Part shown: in pieces, positions 53,301 through 64,000 of the stretch | Position numbering within the stretch: position 1 is the first letter of the stretch | Layout of the letters: each line of letters starts with the position of its first letter | Origin: Hybos culiciformis | Taxonomy: Eukaryota; Arthropoda; Insecta; Diptera; Hybotidae | Assembly (NCBI GenBank): GCA_964007475.1 | Contig: OZ023273.1 | Coordinates: 148,091,308-148,155,307 of the forward strand | Direction: 5' to 3' | DNA length: 64,000 nucleotides | Program-made: the position numbers and the translations under genes | Notes under the pieces: generated by a model | The model's input: only the letters and a program-made list of their open reading frames with translations | What the model was told of the DNA's origin: nothing | Database searches by the model: none

Positions 53301-56300
53301 TAACACTCTTTCAATTAAAACTATTGTAGGTAATTCAATTTTTCATCAACTTTTAGGAGAATTTCAAGAAATTGTTTTACCTTTATCAAAAACTAAAGCT
53401 ATTAAACATCAAGTTAGACATTATATTGAGACAAAAGGTCCTCCGGTTTTTGCTAAAGCGAGACGATTATGCACAGAGAAATTACAAGCTGCCAAACATG
53501 AATTTGAATTTATGTTGGAGAATGGTATATGTCGTCCCTCAAAGAGTTGTTGGGCTAGCCCTCTGCATATGGTTCGCAAAAGTAACGGTGATTGGCGTCC
53601 ATGTGGAGATTTTCGACGATTAAATGCTGTTACAGTTCCGGATCGTTATCCAATTCCTCATATTGAAGATTTTGCTTGTTGTCTTGAAGGCAAACGAATT
53701 TTTTCAACAATTGATTTGGTTCGAGCGTATCACCAAATTCCAATGGCTGAAGACGATATTGAAAAAACAGCGATTATAACTCCTTTTGGACTTTTTGAGT
53801 TTCCACAAATGACGTTTGGTTTGTGTAATGCTGCCCAAACATTTCAAAGATTTATTAACCAAATTATTAATGGTTTAAATTTTTGTTTTGCGTATCTGGA
53901 TGATATTTTAGTGGCATCGGCAAATGAAGAAGAACATCTTCAGCATTTGAGGCAATTGTTTATTCGCCTTCAAGAGAATGGAGTAAATATTAACATGGAG
54001 AAATGTGTTTTTGGTGAAGAAAAAGTTAAGTTTCTTGGTTATTTAATTTCCGGTGAAGGCACTCAACCTCTTCCAGCAAAAGTTACAGCGATTTTGGAAT
54101 ACAAGAAACCTGAAACTGTTCAAGAACTTCGACGCTTTTTAGGTATGCTAAATTTTTATCGAAGATTTCTACCTAATGCGGCTAGTTATCAAAAGATTTT
54201 ACATGAATGTTATAAAGGTAATAAGAAAAATGATAAATCCAGATTAATTTGGAGTGAAGAAAAAAATGAAGCTTTTAATAAATGTAAAGAAAATCTAGCA
54301 AATGCTACTCTTTTAGCTCATCCTTTGAAAGATGCAAAAATAGCAGTTACTGTAGATGCTTCAGATTTTGGAATAGGAGCTGTGATTCAACAACTAAATA
54401 ATAATGATTGGCAACCTCTTGCATTTTTTTCAAGAAAATTAAGTGTGGCTCAGAATAAATATAGTGCATACGATCGAGAACTTTTAGCTATTTATTCTGC
54501 AATCAAACATTTTAGATTTATGATTGAAGGTCGTCAAATTATCATTTTTACGGATCATAAACCTTTGATTTTTGCATTTAAGCAAAAGGTTGAGAAAGCA
54601 AGTCCACGTCAAATAAGACACCTTGATTTTATTGGTCAATTTTCTACCGATATACGCCATATTTCCGGTAAAGATAATATTGTAGCTGATGCATTATCTC
54701 GAATTCAAGTCATTTCTATTGATGGTTTTACTAATTTTCAACAATTAGCAAAGGAACAAGAAAATGATGAAGAATTGAAGAAGTTAATTCTTTCAAAAAA
54801 TACATTTACTCTTAAATTGTTAGAAATTCCAAACTCTTCAAATTTAGTAACTTTTGAGATTTCATCTAATGTGCCAAGAGCATACATTCCTTCGTCTCTT
54901 AGAAGAGTTGTGTTTGATAATATTCATAATTTATCTCACCCAGGTGTTAAAGCGACACGAAAACTTTTGACGAGAAAATTCTTTTGGCCTAATATGAACA
55001 AAAATTGTAATGAATGGTCTAAATGTTGTTTAGTTTGCCAAAAATCGAAGATTCAACGTCACACTTGTAGTCCTTTGGAGAGTTATCCCATACCAAGTAA
55101 TCGATTTCAACATGTTAATATTGATATAATTGGACCTCTTCCAATTTCAGAAGGTTTTTCCTACGTTTTGACTTGTATTGACAGATTCAGTAGATGGCCT
55201 GAAGCTATTCCAATTCCTGATATGAAAGCTGAAACTGTTGCTCAAGCTTTTCTTTCTGGTTGGATTGCTCGATTTGGTGTTCCTGAGAAAATTACAACAG
55301 ATCAAGGAAGACAATTTGAGTCTCAGTTATTTAAAGAATTATCTAAAGTTTTGGGAGTAAAATTGATTCACACGACAGCCTATCATCCACAAGCAAATGG
55401 AATCGTTGAACGATGGCATCGTGTTCTTAAGACAGCAATTAAATGTCATCAAACGGATCGGTGGGTCAAAGTTTTACCACTTGTGTTATTAGGTCTAAGA
55501 ACTTCAATTTTGGAAACTTTAGATGCTTCTACAGCTGAATTGGTTTATGGTTCAACTTTACGTTTACCAGGAGATTTTTTCAACATTATTAAAAATAATA
55601 GCAATACATCATCTTTTATTCAAGATTTACGAAATCAAATTGATAAAATTAAACCTGTCCCGACTTCAAAACACATTAGAGGGAGATTCTTTGTTCATCA
55701 AGAACTTAAGACGTGTAGTCATGTTTTTATTCGTCAAGATTTAGTGAGGAGACCTTTACAACCACCGTATGATGGACCTTTTCTAGTTTTAAAGAGAAAT
55801 AAGAAATTTTATACAATAAAAATTAAAAATCAAGAAAAAGTAGTTAGTATTGATAGACTTAAGCCAGTTTTTCAAGGATTAGAAAGTAATTTTTCATCAG
55901 ATAAAGAAGATAAAGAAGAAAAAATTGTTAAGAGAACAAGATTTGGTAGAATTATTAAAGAAGTAATCGAATTTTCGATATAACATTTTTTCTGAAGGGG
56001 GAGTATCTGTGGCATCAATAATTAATAATATAATAAATAATCTAGTTATTTTTGTATGTTTTATGTTTCAAAATAATTTATATTAAATCAGATAGCTTTT
56101 TGCTTTAAAACGAAATTGTCGATGTTTTATAAATAATTATTAATAAAATAATTTATTTAAATATTAAAATAATTTTTATAATACATCCCACATATCTATG
56201 ATTAAACAGATTAAATTTTAATCTAACCTTTATTATTTGTAAATGAGAATAATTAATATCATTTACTTTTCGTAATAATAAAGGCAATTTCTAATACTAA

Positions 56301-59300
56301 ATTCTAACAATAATAATACAATAATTTAAAATTTTGCAATTCAAATGTTCTTCTTATCCTTATCAATTCACTTTTAATCATCTCTCAATATCCTTATGCC
56401 TTCTTAGTAAGAAATTAAGCTAAAATATTTGTGCAATTTGAGATGAAACTTTTCAATCAATATTTAATATTACAGTTAATTTAAAACTAATTCTGAAAAC
56501 TTAGAATACAGAATTATCTGTTTATGTTATCTGGGCATGAAATAAATAAATCCATTATTAGGATTTATCTATGATTAAACAGATTAAATTTTAATCTAAC
56601 CTTTATTATTTGTAAATGAGAATAGTTAATATCATTTACTTTCGGAATAAAAAAGGTTTTAAAAAAACAATGCAATATTTTAAAGTTTTACATTTCGAAT
56701 GTTTTTGTTATCATCTCTTAATCTTGTTAAGAGGGCTTCTTAGTAAAAATTAAGATAAAATATTGTATGCAATTTCAGTTGAAACTTTTCAATCAATATT
56801 TAATTTTACATTTAATTTAAAACTAACTCTGAAAAATTATACAAAATTATCTGTTTATGTTATCTGGGCATGAAATAAATAAATTCATTGTTTGAATTTA
56901 CCTATGATTAAACAGATTAAATTTTATTCTAACCTTTATTATTTGTAAATGAGAATAATTAATATCATTTCGTTTTTGGAATAATAAAGGCAATAAAACA
57001 AAAAAATTTGGAGTACTAAATTCTAACGATAATAATGCAATATTTTGAAATTTTCTAATTCAAATGTTCTTCTTATCCTTATCAATTCACTTCTAATAAT
57101 CTCTCAAACTTCTTATGACTTCTTAGTGAGAAATTAAGCTAACATATTTTGTGCAATTTGAGGTGAAATTTTTCAATCAATGTTTAATTTTAGAGTTAAT
57201 CAAAATAAATTCAGATATGATACAAACATAACTATCAGCTTATGTTATCTGGGCATGAAATAAATAAATCCATTATTAGGATTTATCTATGATTAAACAG
57301 ATTAAAACTTTATTTTAACCTTTATTATTTGTAAATGGGAATAATTAATATCATTTACTTTTCGAAATAAAAAAGGTATTAAAAAAACATAATATTTCTA
57401 ATACTAAGCTCTAACGATAACATGCAATATTTTTAAATTTTGCAATGTTGTTCTTATCCTTATCAATTCACTTCTAATCATCTCTCAATCTTCTTATGAC
57501 TTCTTGGTGAGAAATTAAGCTAACATATTTTGTGCATTTGAGGTGAAATTTTTCAATCAATGTTTAATTTTAGAGTTAATCAAAATAAATTCTGATATGA
57601 TACAAACATAACTATCAGCTTATGTTATCTGGGCATGAAATAAATAAATCCATTATTAGGATTTATCTATGATTAAACAGATTAAACTTTATTTTAACCT
57701 TTATTATTTGTAAATGAGAATAATTAATATCATTTACTTTTCGAAATAAAAAAGGTATTAAAAAAACATAATATTTCTAATACTAAGCTCTAACGATAAC
57801 AATGCAATATTTTTAAATTTTGAAATTCAAATTTTCTTCTAATCCTTGTTAATTCACTTCTAATCATCTCTCAATCCCCTTATGACTTCTTAGTAAGAAA
57901 ATTTTTCTAAAATATTTTATGGAATTTGTGGTGAAACTTTTCAATCAATGTTTAATTTTAGAGTTAATTTAAAACTAACTCTGAAAGGTTGTACAGAAAT
58001 ATCTGTTTATGTAAACTGAGCATGAAATAAATAAATTCATTGTTAGAATTTACCTATGATTAAACAGATTTAATTTTATTCTAACATTTATTATTTGTAA
58101 ATGAGAATAATTAATAGCATTTACTCTTCGGAATAATAAAGGCATTAAAAAAACAAATTTCTAATACTAAATTCTAACGATAACAATGCAATATGTATTT
58201 TTAAAAGTTGTAATGTTCTTCTTATCCTAATCAATTCACTTTTAATCATCTCTCAAACTCCTTAAGCTAAAATATTTTGTGCAATTTGAGGTGAAACTTT
58301 TCAATGTTTAATTTTAGAGTTAATCAAAATAAATTCTGATAAATCATACATAACTACTATCTGTTTATGTTATCTGGGCATGAAATAAATAAATTCATTG
58401 TTCGAAATTATCTATGATTAAACAGATTAAATTTTTAATTTTTCCTTTATTATTTGTAAATGGGAATAATTAATCTCATTTACTTTTCTGAATAATAAAG
58501 GCATTGAAAAAAAATTCCTAATACAAAATTAAACGATAACAATATTTTACAATATGGCTAATCAAATATTCTTCTTATCCTTATCAATCAATATTCATTC
58601 CTAAACATCTCTGAATTTCCTTTTAATTTCTTAGGTCAAATATTTTATGCGACTTCAGCTGAAACTTTTCATTTCATTATTTAATTTAAGACTTAATTTA
58701 AAACTAACTTTGATAAATTATACGGAACTAAATATCTGTATATGTTATCTGAGCATGAAATTTATTGTTAGAATTTACCTACGATTAAACAGATTAAATT
58801 TTATTTTAACCTCATTTATTAATAAATGTGAATAATTCATCTCATTTTCTTTTCGGAATAATAAAGGCATTAAAAAAACACATTTCTTAAACTAAATTCT
58901 AACGATTTTTGAAATTTGACGTTACAAATGTTCTTCTTATCCTTATTAATCAATATTCACTTCTAGTGAAAGTTTCTCATTCTTCTTGAGAGCTAGAAAA
59001 TAAGCTAAAATGTTTTACTTAGAGTTTGAGCTTTTTAATCCCTTTTATTAAAGAGTTAAATCAAAGATATCGGACAAATTATACAGAACTGTATGTTTGT
59101 GTTATCTGTTAAAGTTTCATAGGAATATCACTTATATTGATCTGACCGGGGCCCTGAATAAATAACTTTTTTATAAAACTTGGATCAAATTAATTAATCA
59201 CGAATATTACTAGAGGTCTCGATTATCAAGTATTTACCTAATTTTTCATAGATTGCATTATTATTAGCATAATGTATTCTGAATAAATGTTATGAACAAT

Positions 59301-59811
59301 ATAATAATTTGAACGTATTCACAATAGTATCGCCCTTGTAATCGGGGCATGTACAAAATAAATTCACTATAAGAATTTTTGTGCAATTAATTATTTAAAT
59401 CAACTTTTTTCAAAATTCCTTAGATAGAATAAGACAGCAGTTCAACTATGTATTTACTTTTTTATAAAATAGAAACTTTTTAATTCTTTGAATTAAAAAA
59501 GACAACATACTTGTTCTTGCGATAACGGAGTAAAATCCGCTGGATTTTCCGGATACGCTTTGCGACAAGCAGGACATAATTCATTTTCATCTGTCCGAAT
59601 TCTGTGCCAGCAGAATCTACAAATCTAAAATAGAGTAAATGTTTTTTTTTTTTATTTTAGAAAATTCAGTCAACAAATTGTTAAATAAAACTTATACCTG
59701 ATAACCACAAGTGCATGGGAAAAAATTCAAATCATCAACTTCTAATGGCTCCATACATAGTGGGCATTCAACAACGTCATCATTGGTGGTAGAATTATTA
59801 AGTCCATTCAT
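44374..59811 (-). CDS. Cnot4: CCR4-NOT subunit 4 (RING E3 ligase), complete, 13 exons, 1063 aa
   Basis: Cnot4 is the RING ubiquitin ligase of the CCR4-NOT mRNA deadenylation complex. Exons: 59698-59811, 59511-59624, 50935-51084, 50482-50872, 49393-50076, 48253-48411, 47227-47511, 46409-46638, 46240-46345, 45703-45867, 44972-45541, 44847-44914 and 44374-44529. The total is 3192 nt, with all phases consistent. Residues 16-58 are the C4C4 RING (Cys 16, 19, 33, 35, 40, 43, 55, 58). A basic helix spans about 80-105, and an RRM spans about 110-190 ([24 protein letters not shown]). A CCCH finger lies at Cys198-His216 (C-x8-C-x4-C-x3-H). The rest is a disordered Ser/Asn/Gln tail with many poly-Gln tracts and the conserved [19 protein letters not shown]. 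The length resembles that of fly Cnot4. The 8.4-kb second intron contains a tandem array and an LTR retrotransposon. Confidence 0.95.
51085..51749 (-). other. Cnot4 intron 2, proximal part
   Basis: AT-rich. The segment around 51290-51360 (ATGAAATAAATAAA followed by TTTGAGAATTTAATAATTATGA) resembles a worn unit of the tandem array at 56210-59100. Otherwise no feature was seen. Confidence 0.4.
51750..51799 (+). repeat. array-unit fragment left of the LTR element
   Basis: Matches the array word TTATGTTATCTGGGCATG through AAATCCATTATTAGGATTTATC and stops at the LTR. The unit continues after the right LTR with TATCTATGATTAAACAG, showing that the retrotransposon interrupted the array. Confidence 0.85.
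51800..51984 (+). repeat. 5' LTR
   Basis: 185 bp, TG...CA ends, no difference seen from 56008-56192. Confidence 0.93.
51988..52001 (+). promoter_or_regulatory. primer-binding site, tRNA-Trp
   Basis: TGGTGACCCCGACG, three bases after the 5' LTR, is complementary over 14 bases to the 3' end of animal tRNA-Trp including CCA. Confidence 0.85.
52103..52909 (+). CDS. gag: retrotransposon Gag, 268 aa
   Basis: This is the structural protein that forms the intracellular particle and packages element RNA. The ATG at 52103 is the first after the primer site. Residues about 22-180 carry the capsid-like helical region typical of CsRn1 Gags ([20 protein letters not shown] near the start, [20 protein letters not shown] in the middle). 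A basic Ser/Arg/Lys stretch follows, and then a zinc motif of the CHCC type ([18 protein letters not shown]) instead of the usual CCHC knuckle. The frame ends in TAA at 52907-52909, directly after a GGGAAAC slippery heptamer, so Gag is the unshifted product and Gag-Pol needs a -1 shift. No defects seen. Confidence 0.9.
   Translation: MMDDDVNASTTTSSTPVINRLQVRVPPFWKANPALWFKQIESQFINSGITNDQTKYHTVVGVMESDVLSSISDIILNPPVTNLYSTLKQRLIDQFADSEEKKLKKLLFESSLGDRKPSELLKKMKELSSGKVDEGMLKSLWLQRLPTQVQAILSMSEGDLSKLSVLADKISEVIGFSEVSLVKKQDEKSTPFDDIVKKLNEMQLQISEIRNERHSRSIRRNNSQKRSKSRSQKDSDNSEFCWYHRRFADNATKCREPCNYKQVTVSGN
52900..52906 (+). promoter_or_regulatory. -1 ribosomal frameshift heptamer (G GGA AAC)
   Basis: GGGAAAC is in the X XXY YYZ register relative to gag, with the gag stop TAA immediately downstream. 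The pol frame is open from 52885, so a -1 slip here joins gag to pol. Confidence 0.8.
52906..55983 (+). CDS. pol: retrotransposon Pol: protease, RT, RNase H, integrase
   Basis: Translated by -1 frameshifting from gag; it has no ATG start of its own upstream of the protease. After the shift about 1025 residues follow. Visible in order: aspartic protease ([10 protein letters not shown] near 52995); reverse transcriptase with [44 protein letters not shown] and catalytic YLDD at 53893-53904; RNase H ([44 protein letters not shown]); integrase with an HHCC zinc module ([15 protein letters not shown] through CCLVCQKSK) and the DDE core ([31 protein letters not shown]). The C-terminus ends at TAA (55981-55983) just before the polypurine tract. 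All catalytic residues are present with no internal stop. Confidence 0.93.
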   Translation, partial: LIGQTSEATNSSGHNNSRLYIEDKTSGLKFLIDTGADISVIPPNPSQRTTNEDSFALYAANGSRIKTFGQRLLNLSFGLRRVFRWQFVIADVSKSIIGADFLENFGLIVDLKNKCLIDGVTSIKSIGEIVSHNTLSIKTIVGNSIFHQLLGEFQEIVLPLSKTKAIKHQVRHYIETKGPPVFAKARRLCTEKLQAAKHEFEFMLENGICRPSKSCWASPLHMVRKSNGDWRPCGDFRRLNAVTVPDRYPIPHIEDFACCLEGKRIFSTIDLVRAYHQIPMAEDDIEKTAIITPFGLFEFPQMTFGLCNAAQTFQRFINQIINGLNFCFAYLDDILVASANEEEHLQHLRQLFIRLQENGVNINMEKCVFGEEKVKFLGYLISGEGTQPLPAKVTAILEYKKPETVQELRRFLGMLNFYRRFLPNAASYQKILHECYKGNKKNDKSRLIWSEEKNEAFNKCKENLANATLLAHPLKDAKIAVTVDASDFGIGAVIQQLNNNDWQPLAFFSRKLSVAQNKYSAYDRELLAIYSAIKHFRFMIEGRQIIIFTDHKPLIFAFKQKVEKASPRQIRHLDFIGQFSTDIRHISGKDNIVADALSRIQVISIDGFTNFQQLAKEQENDEELKKLILSKNTFTLKLLEIPNSSNLVTFEISSNVPRAYIPSSLRRVVFDNIHNLSHPGVKATRKLLTRKFFWPNMNKNCNEWSKCCLVCQKSKIQRHTCSPLESYPIPSNRFQHVNIDIIGPLPISEGFSYVLTCIDRFSRWPEAIPIPDMKAETVAQAFLSGWIARFGVPEKITTDQGRQFESQLFKELSKVLGVKLIHTTAYHPQANGIVERWHRVLKTAIKCHQTDRWVKVLPLVLLGLRTSILETLDASTAELVYGSTLRLPGDFFNIIKNNSNTSSFIQDLRNQIDKIKPVPTSKHIRGRFFVHQELKTCSHVFIRQDLVRRPLQPPYDGPFLVLKRNKKFYTIKIKNQEKVVSIDRLKPVFQGLESNFSSDKEDKEEKIVKRTRFGRIIKEVIEFSI
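55994..56003 (+). promoter_or_regulatory. polypurine tract
   Basis: GAAGGGGGAG lies four bases before the TG of the 3' LTR and would prime plus-strand synthesis. Confidence 0.8.
56008..56192 (+). repeat. 3' LTR
   Basis: 185 bp, apparently identical to the 5' LTR, followed by TATC. Confidence 0.93.
56193..59100 (+). repeat. tandem array, about 8 diverged units of ~340-390 bp, in Cnot4 intron 2
   Basis: Each unit contains, in order, TTATTATTTGTAAATG(A/G)GAATAATT, AATAATAAAGGCA, TCTTCTTATCCTTATCAATTC, TTTCAATCAATGTTTAATTTT, TTATGTTATCTGGGCATG, AAATAAATAAATCCATT and CTATGATTAAACAGATTAAA. The word ATCTGGGCATG or a close variant recurs near 56530, 56872, 57248, 57627, 58013, 58372 and 58747. Units become more worn toward 59100. 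The LTR element split the array at its left side. No coding function was seen. Confidence 0.88.
59101..59510 (-). other. distal part of Cnot4 intron 2
   Basis: AT-rich. It includes worn array-like words (CTGAATAAATAAC near 59153 and GGGGCATGTACAAAATAAATTCAC near 59344). The Cnot4 donor GTATGTTG is at 59503-59510. Confidence 0.5.
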
Positions 59812-60533
59812 TTTTTCGATTAAAATTGAATTTTTTTCTGGGGCTTTAGTGCAGACAAATAAATTTATTGCAAACTTAGAAATAATTTCGCTGTGATCTA
59901 TAAAAATAATTTGTTTTTCTCACACTTAGGAAATTTTTAGAAAATTTCAATTTTTTCCTGATTTGACAAAGTCAACTTATTAAATTTAATTTCCTCTAGA
60001 AAAAAAACTCCAAATTACAATAAATCAAAAAAAATTGATTTATTATAGAAAAAAAATCTTCTCGAAGTAGCTTTGTTTTTAAATTGGGAAAATTAAAAAG
60101 AAAATTTTAAAAATTCCGGTTTTATGTTCAAAACAACTGGGATGATTCACAACTTTCAGATTGTAATTGTAATCGAAACAATTTATTGATATCAGGTATA
60201 CCTGCAAAAAGAAAAAAAAAAGTTAAAATTTTTTTTTTTTTTTAATTGTTTATGTTAATTCGGGAATAAATAATATTTTAAGTTTATTATTATGAAGTGT
60301 CAAATAGATTGAAAAACATGTGATTAAATATATTTTAACACGCTCTCAATCTTAAGTTATCCCTTTGAAGGTCCTTGGGTTTTGTTAGACAACTAATAAC
60401 TGCCTACTTACATATTTTTTCCATTGTTGTCAAAAAATACATAAGTGATTATAAAAAAATTTAAAAGATACTCTTTTTGATCGTGTAAACAGGGTGTCAA
60501 AGTCAACTTGAATCAATGTTGATTAGGACACTG
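59812..60533 (-). other. Cnot4 upstream region
   Basis: On the minus strand TTTTTATAG just above 59898 could be an acceptor for a 5' UTR exon ending at the Cnot4 start. No clear core-promoter motif was recognised. Confidence 0.35.
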
Positions 60534-60737
60534 CCAGAGCGCGAAGTCGATGACTTTTACCGACCACTAACTGCTAAAAGCAAATTACCAACGACCGCGA
60601 CTGGAGCGACTCAAATCAGCTCCATAATAAAAAAAAAATTATAAAAAATTGGATCGACGGCGACCAATTCATTTTTTGCTAATTTCTTCGACGACCGTTG
60701 TGTTTGACCGACTGAGGTCAGCGACTTCAAGCTCTGG
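60534..60737. mobile_element. short inverted-repeat element, MITE-like
   Basis: The ends CCAGAGCGCGAAGTCGATGAC and the complement of the right end match at 18 of 21 positions. ACACTG precedes and ACTCTG follows, a possible imperfect 6-bp duplication. The interior is rich in CGAC words (CGACGACC, ACGACCGCGACTGG) and much GC-richer than its flanks. It is 204 bp long and non-coding. Confidence 0.5.
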
Positions 60738-60768
60738 ACTCTGCTCAACTTACTATGATCAAAGTAAC

Positions 60769-60819
60769 TTGGACAAGTGTACTTGGATCGTGAAATTGGA
60801 CAAGTGTACTTGGATCGTG
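60769..60819 (+). repeat. 27-bp direct tandem duplication
   Basis: TTGGACAAGTGTACTTGGAT plus CGTG occurs twice in a row (60769-60795 and 60796-60819). Confidence 0.9.
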
Positions 60820-61197
60820 CTTAAAAATCAAAATATTAAAATTTGATCATTAACGATCATTAAGCCACGTCTCAATTTACATGAAATAATATTTTGTTTT
60901 TAAAAAATATTCTTCATCTTCTTCTGTTTATTATTTATTTTTCAACTAAATTTCTTCGAAGTTATAGCGTTATTAGAATTTAAAAAAAAAAAAAAAATTT
61001 TTTTAACAAAATAACAAGAAAACATATGTTCATATTTTTATATTTTTATTTAATCTTTTTGATAACAGAGAATTTTGCACTCACAGTTGTCAGTGATAGA
61101 TAATTAATAGTATAGTCTGTTTTTTTTTACAAATAAAAAATATTTGAGCTATATATTGAATTTAATAAAAAAATTTAAACAAGCTCTTTTAGTATTA

Positions 61198-61200
<3 letters not shown>

Positions 61201-61230
<30 letters not shown>
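61201..61230. repeat. (AT)n microsatellite
   Basis: Fifteen uninterrupted AT units. Confidence 0.95.
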
Positions 61231-61235
<5 letters not shown>

Positions 61236-61710
61236 CATATGAATTAAAAATCTTATTTTTAGAATCTTGATTTGTTTACAAGACGATCGCGTATCTACTA
61301 ACTAAAGTCACGTAAAAATGAATGGAAATTGTTTAAATTTTGGTAAAAATTAATTACATAAGTAAAATAAATAAAATAAAGTTGGATTACTTATTATCTG
61401 ACCTTAGGCAAATATACATATATTTTCTATTCGTAATCTTAGCAAAAAATAAAAATAAAAAATAGACAAGAAAAAGAAATTACCTATAAGTATTTATTTA
61501 TTTAATTTTTAATGCACAAAAAAATTTCACTGAGTACTTTTAGAGTATTATATAAAAAAAAAAATGATAAAATTAATCATGATTTAATATTCGAATTAAA
61601 ACAATATTTGTATGCAAGACTAGTCGTCATCTATGTGTTTTTTTTTTTTTTTTTTGTAAATAATATTATAAAATATTATAAAAAAATCGCAATAACAAAA
61701 GCTTGAAAAA

Positions 61711-61730
61711 TAATAATAATAATAATAATA
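61711..61730. repeat. (TAA)n microsatellite
   Basis: A run of TAA units. Confidence 0.9.
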
Positions 61731-63596
61731 AAATGTATAAATTTACGAATGCTAAGCTAAGCTTTCTTTAATTAATCAATATTGCAATTTAAGTTATTTT
61801 AAGAAAAAAATATTAGAAACATGTTTCTATTAGAAGTAGGTACTACTTATACTCAAGAACTTATGTTATTTGGTTTTATGCTATTATAATTATTATAATT
61901 TATTTTTTAAAGTTGTTGAGTACCTAGGTAAAAGAAATAATATTTATGTTGTCCTTTTTTGCGAAATCATAAATATGTCGTTGACCTAATTGCAAAATAA
62001 AAATGTATTATATATATATTTGTGAAGATATTTATATTATTGTATAGAGAAAAATAGTTTCAATAATTTTTTTTTTTATGAGAAACAATAATGACGGCTC
62101 TTTCTTTTAAAAAAAAACATAAAAAGTAAATAAAATAAAAATAAATTCTATAAATATATTTTATAAAAAAAAAAAAATTATATTTATAAGTACACTATTT
62201 AATTTTGAACATATGATTTTGTTGATTATGTCTTATTTCAAAAATGGAAACCCACACAATAACTTGAAATGTACAAAATTTTTGAAGGAAAATAAAATTT
62301 GAAGTCTGTACACTAATTAGGAAAAACTTGTATGGCTTAAAAGTAACAAGTTATAATAATAAGCCGAATATTGAAATCCAATTATTGGAAGAAACATTTA
62401 ATCCCATAGATTTATAATATTAAATAATCTTGATTAATTACTCGGATTCAGTTGCAATTTGGATAATTACTGTAAGCTCAAACTGGGTAAAATTAAGTCT
62501 ACATTATTCTTTTTAATTTTTTTAAGTCTATTATAGGATCTTGTTAATTAGGAATGTTTTTCTTCATTGGCATTCTTACTGTCTCACATAAACAAAAAAT
62601 ATTGAATCTTAAGTTTCAACTTTGTTAAGAATTTCCAAGTTTGATCATATACGAAATCATTATTATGGATTTTAAAACAATTTTTTTTTTTTGCAATTAG
62701 CATTGTTGGATTGAAAATAATTGAAGATATGAAAATCATTTGGAGCTTCTTTCACACAATGAAAGCAAATATAGAGAAAAAACTTTCACTATTATAAAAT
62801 ACAATATCGATAATAAAACTAATAATAATTTGTTATTATGAAATAAAGAAGAAATAAATAAGTGAATAAACTGAAGACTTTTCTTATACATACGCGTATA
62901 TGTATATTATGTAGTTACAAAATATGTTTGTGTATAAAATATTTGATTAAATTTTTTTTATCAGGAAGTCACGGTTACCGAGATTCATGCAACAATAAAT
63001 ATATATTCAAACTACCAGACTTGGCTAGATCTTCTAAATCCCAGAATAATATGAAAGCTATTATGATCAGTTGATTTGAAATAGATTTACCTAATTTTGA
63101 TAAAATTAAGTAAAAAGGGATTGTAAGTTAATTTTTTTAGTTACAATAAATATAATTTCTAAGACTATTCAACACTTTCCTCTTCGATAAGATTCTTTTT
63201 TTTTTTGGAGAAAGTATTTCCTGACAATTTTAATATTTTTTTTTAAGAATTTTCTTTTTTTTTATAAAATTAATTCAAAATTATATTATTTTAATTCCGT
63301 GAGATTTTAATGTGAAATACACTGTTGGATAAATAAATTTGTATTTTTGCATTTGCGCAAATGAAACATTTTTAATTTTTTATTGCCTTTAAGCGCAAAA
63401 TTAATTTTCTTTAATATTATATTAAAGTGTTTATCAAAATGCGAATTATATGTACATAATTAATACAAAAAAAAAAAAAAAAAAAAACAGAAAAATAAGG
63501 CAAGGCAGCGTCAGTAGCAGGTTGTATGCGAAACAGCTATTTTTGTTTTAAATTATTTTTGAATACTCTCTTAGTTCGTGTTGGTGTTTGAAAAAT

Positions 63597-63655
63597 ATGT
63601 TATTAGTAAAATCATTTTCTCGTAAAGCTTTTTCAGAACAACAAAATATTTCAAG
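63597..63655 (+). CDS. possible first coding exon of a mitochondrial-type protein
   Basis: An ATG in good A-rich context (AAAATATG) opens 19 codons (MLLVKSFSRKAFSEQQNIS) and reaches AG before GTTAGT, a plausible phase-2 donor. The peptide lacks acidic residues until Glu14 and has spaced Lys/Arg with hydrophobics, like a mitochondrial presequence. The upstream GC-richer stretch 63500-63590 (GGCAAGGCAGCGTCAGTAGCAGG) could be a 5' UTR. No further exon was seen before the window ends, so the gene is not identified. Confidence 0.3.
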
Positions 63656-64000
63656 GTTAGTTATTGCTTTTTAAGAGATCATTTATTATATTTAAATAAA
63701 TAATATTGGATTGAATAAGAAGTATTTTTAATTTTGATTGGAAAAAAAAAAACTAGTCTGATTTTGCTGTGATATGGAACTTAAAATTTATTTCATAAAA
63801 CTAAACAATCTATTACTCCAATAAAATCCTCATCTTAAATATGGAAAGAATTTCAACAAAACTTACTGATAATAATAGTCTTCGTATTCTAATATAGTCT
63901 ACCTTTCACAGTGTATAATTCAAAGCTTTAAAATACAAAGTCATATATTTGTATGTGAAATTTTGATAACTACTTAATAATACGAAAAATGACAGATAAA

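Larger units (their letters stand above)
51800..56192 (+). mobile_element. CsRn1-type Ty3/Gypsy LTR retrotransposon, structurally complete
   Basis: 4393 bp, with two 185-bp LTRs (TGTGGCATC to CATCCCACA) that appear identical, a tRNA-Trp primer site, gag, a -1 frameshift site, pol with protease, reverse transcriptase, RNase H and integrase, and a polypurine tract. TATC lies outside both ends (51796-51799 and 56193-56196) as a 4-bp target duplication. The tRNA-Trp primer site and the CHCC zinc motif in Gag are hallmarks of the CsRn1 clade. Apparently identical LTRs and intact frames imply a very recent insertion. It is antisense to Cnot4, in the second intron. Confidence 0.93.
60820..63596. other. 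AT-rich intergenic DNA, no gene seen
   Basis: Contains simple repeats and long poly-A/T runs. No convincing exon, RNA gene or transposon end was recognised. Confidence 0.45.

Overview
The window looks like an insect nuclear genome, most likely a fly (Diptera). It is extremely AT-rich with many A/T homopolymers. Introns are GT-AG and mostly short, with a few of 8-9 kb. The host genes include an insect-type poly-Gln Cnot4 and a THAP protein with a C-terminal BESS-like motif. The transposons are a Loa-type non-LTR element whose ORF1 is DUF4780-like and a CsRn1-type Ty3 LTR element. The order-level call is inference; the insect call is firmer.

Layout. 1-5083 is AT-rich non-coding DNA with an hAT-like element (3678-4276). 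5095-9552 is a 5'-truncated Loa-like retrotransposon with an intact 1200-codon ORF2 and an 11-bp target duplication. It lies antisense in what appears to be the first coding-sequence intron of a Golgi carbohydrate sulfotransferase gene (first coding exon 11153-11820, minus strand; later exons were not found and are probably beyond coordinate 1). A TTAA-flanked MITE sits at 13413-13954. 15668-25954 (minus) is a three-exon gene for a 223-residue acidic Ala/Glu/Lys-rich protein of unknown function, with a 9.1-kb first coding intron.

27.4-31.6 kb is a transposon cluster: a long-TIR fold-back element with another element nested in it, two MITEs sharing a core but having different ends, a MULE-like fold-back element made of alternating 13-bp motifs and split by one of those MITEs, and an hAT transposase relic. 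31908-36806 (minus) is a complete 11-exon Cullin-2 gene (761 aa). 37.6-39.4 kb holds two young tandem duplications; the second is a doubled MITE just upstream of a THAP-BESS gene (39605-41761, plus, 471 aa).

44374-59811 (minus) is a complete 13-exon Cnot4 gene (1063 aa; RING, RRM, CCCH finger, poly-Gln tail). Its second intron contains a tandem array of roughly 340-390-bp units. An intact LTR retrotransposon (51800-56192) with apparently identical LTRs has inserted into that array. The right end is AT-rich, with an inverted-repeat element near Cnot4 and a possible first exon of another gene at 63597-63655.

The host genes are housekeeping or regulatory: Cul2 is an E3 ubiquitin-ligase scaffold, Cnot4 is the RING E3 of the CCR4-NOT complex, and the THAP-BESS protein is probably a chromatin or transcription factor. 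There is no operon logic; exon-intron structure was deduced by eye from splice signals, phase and family similarity. All exon phases of Cul2, Cnot4, the acidic-protein gene and the THAP gene join without a frameshift or premature stop.
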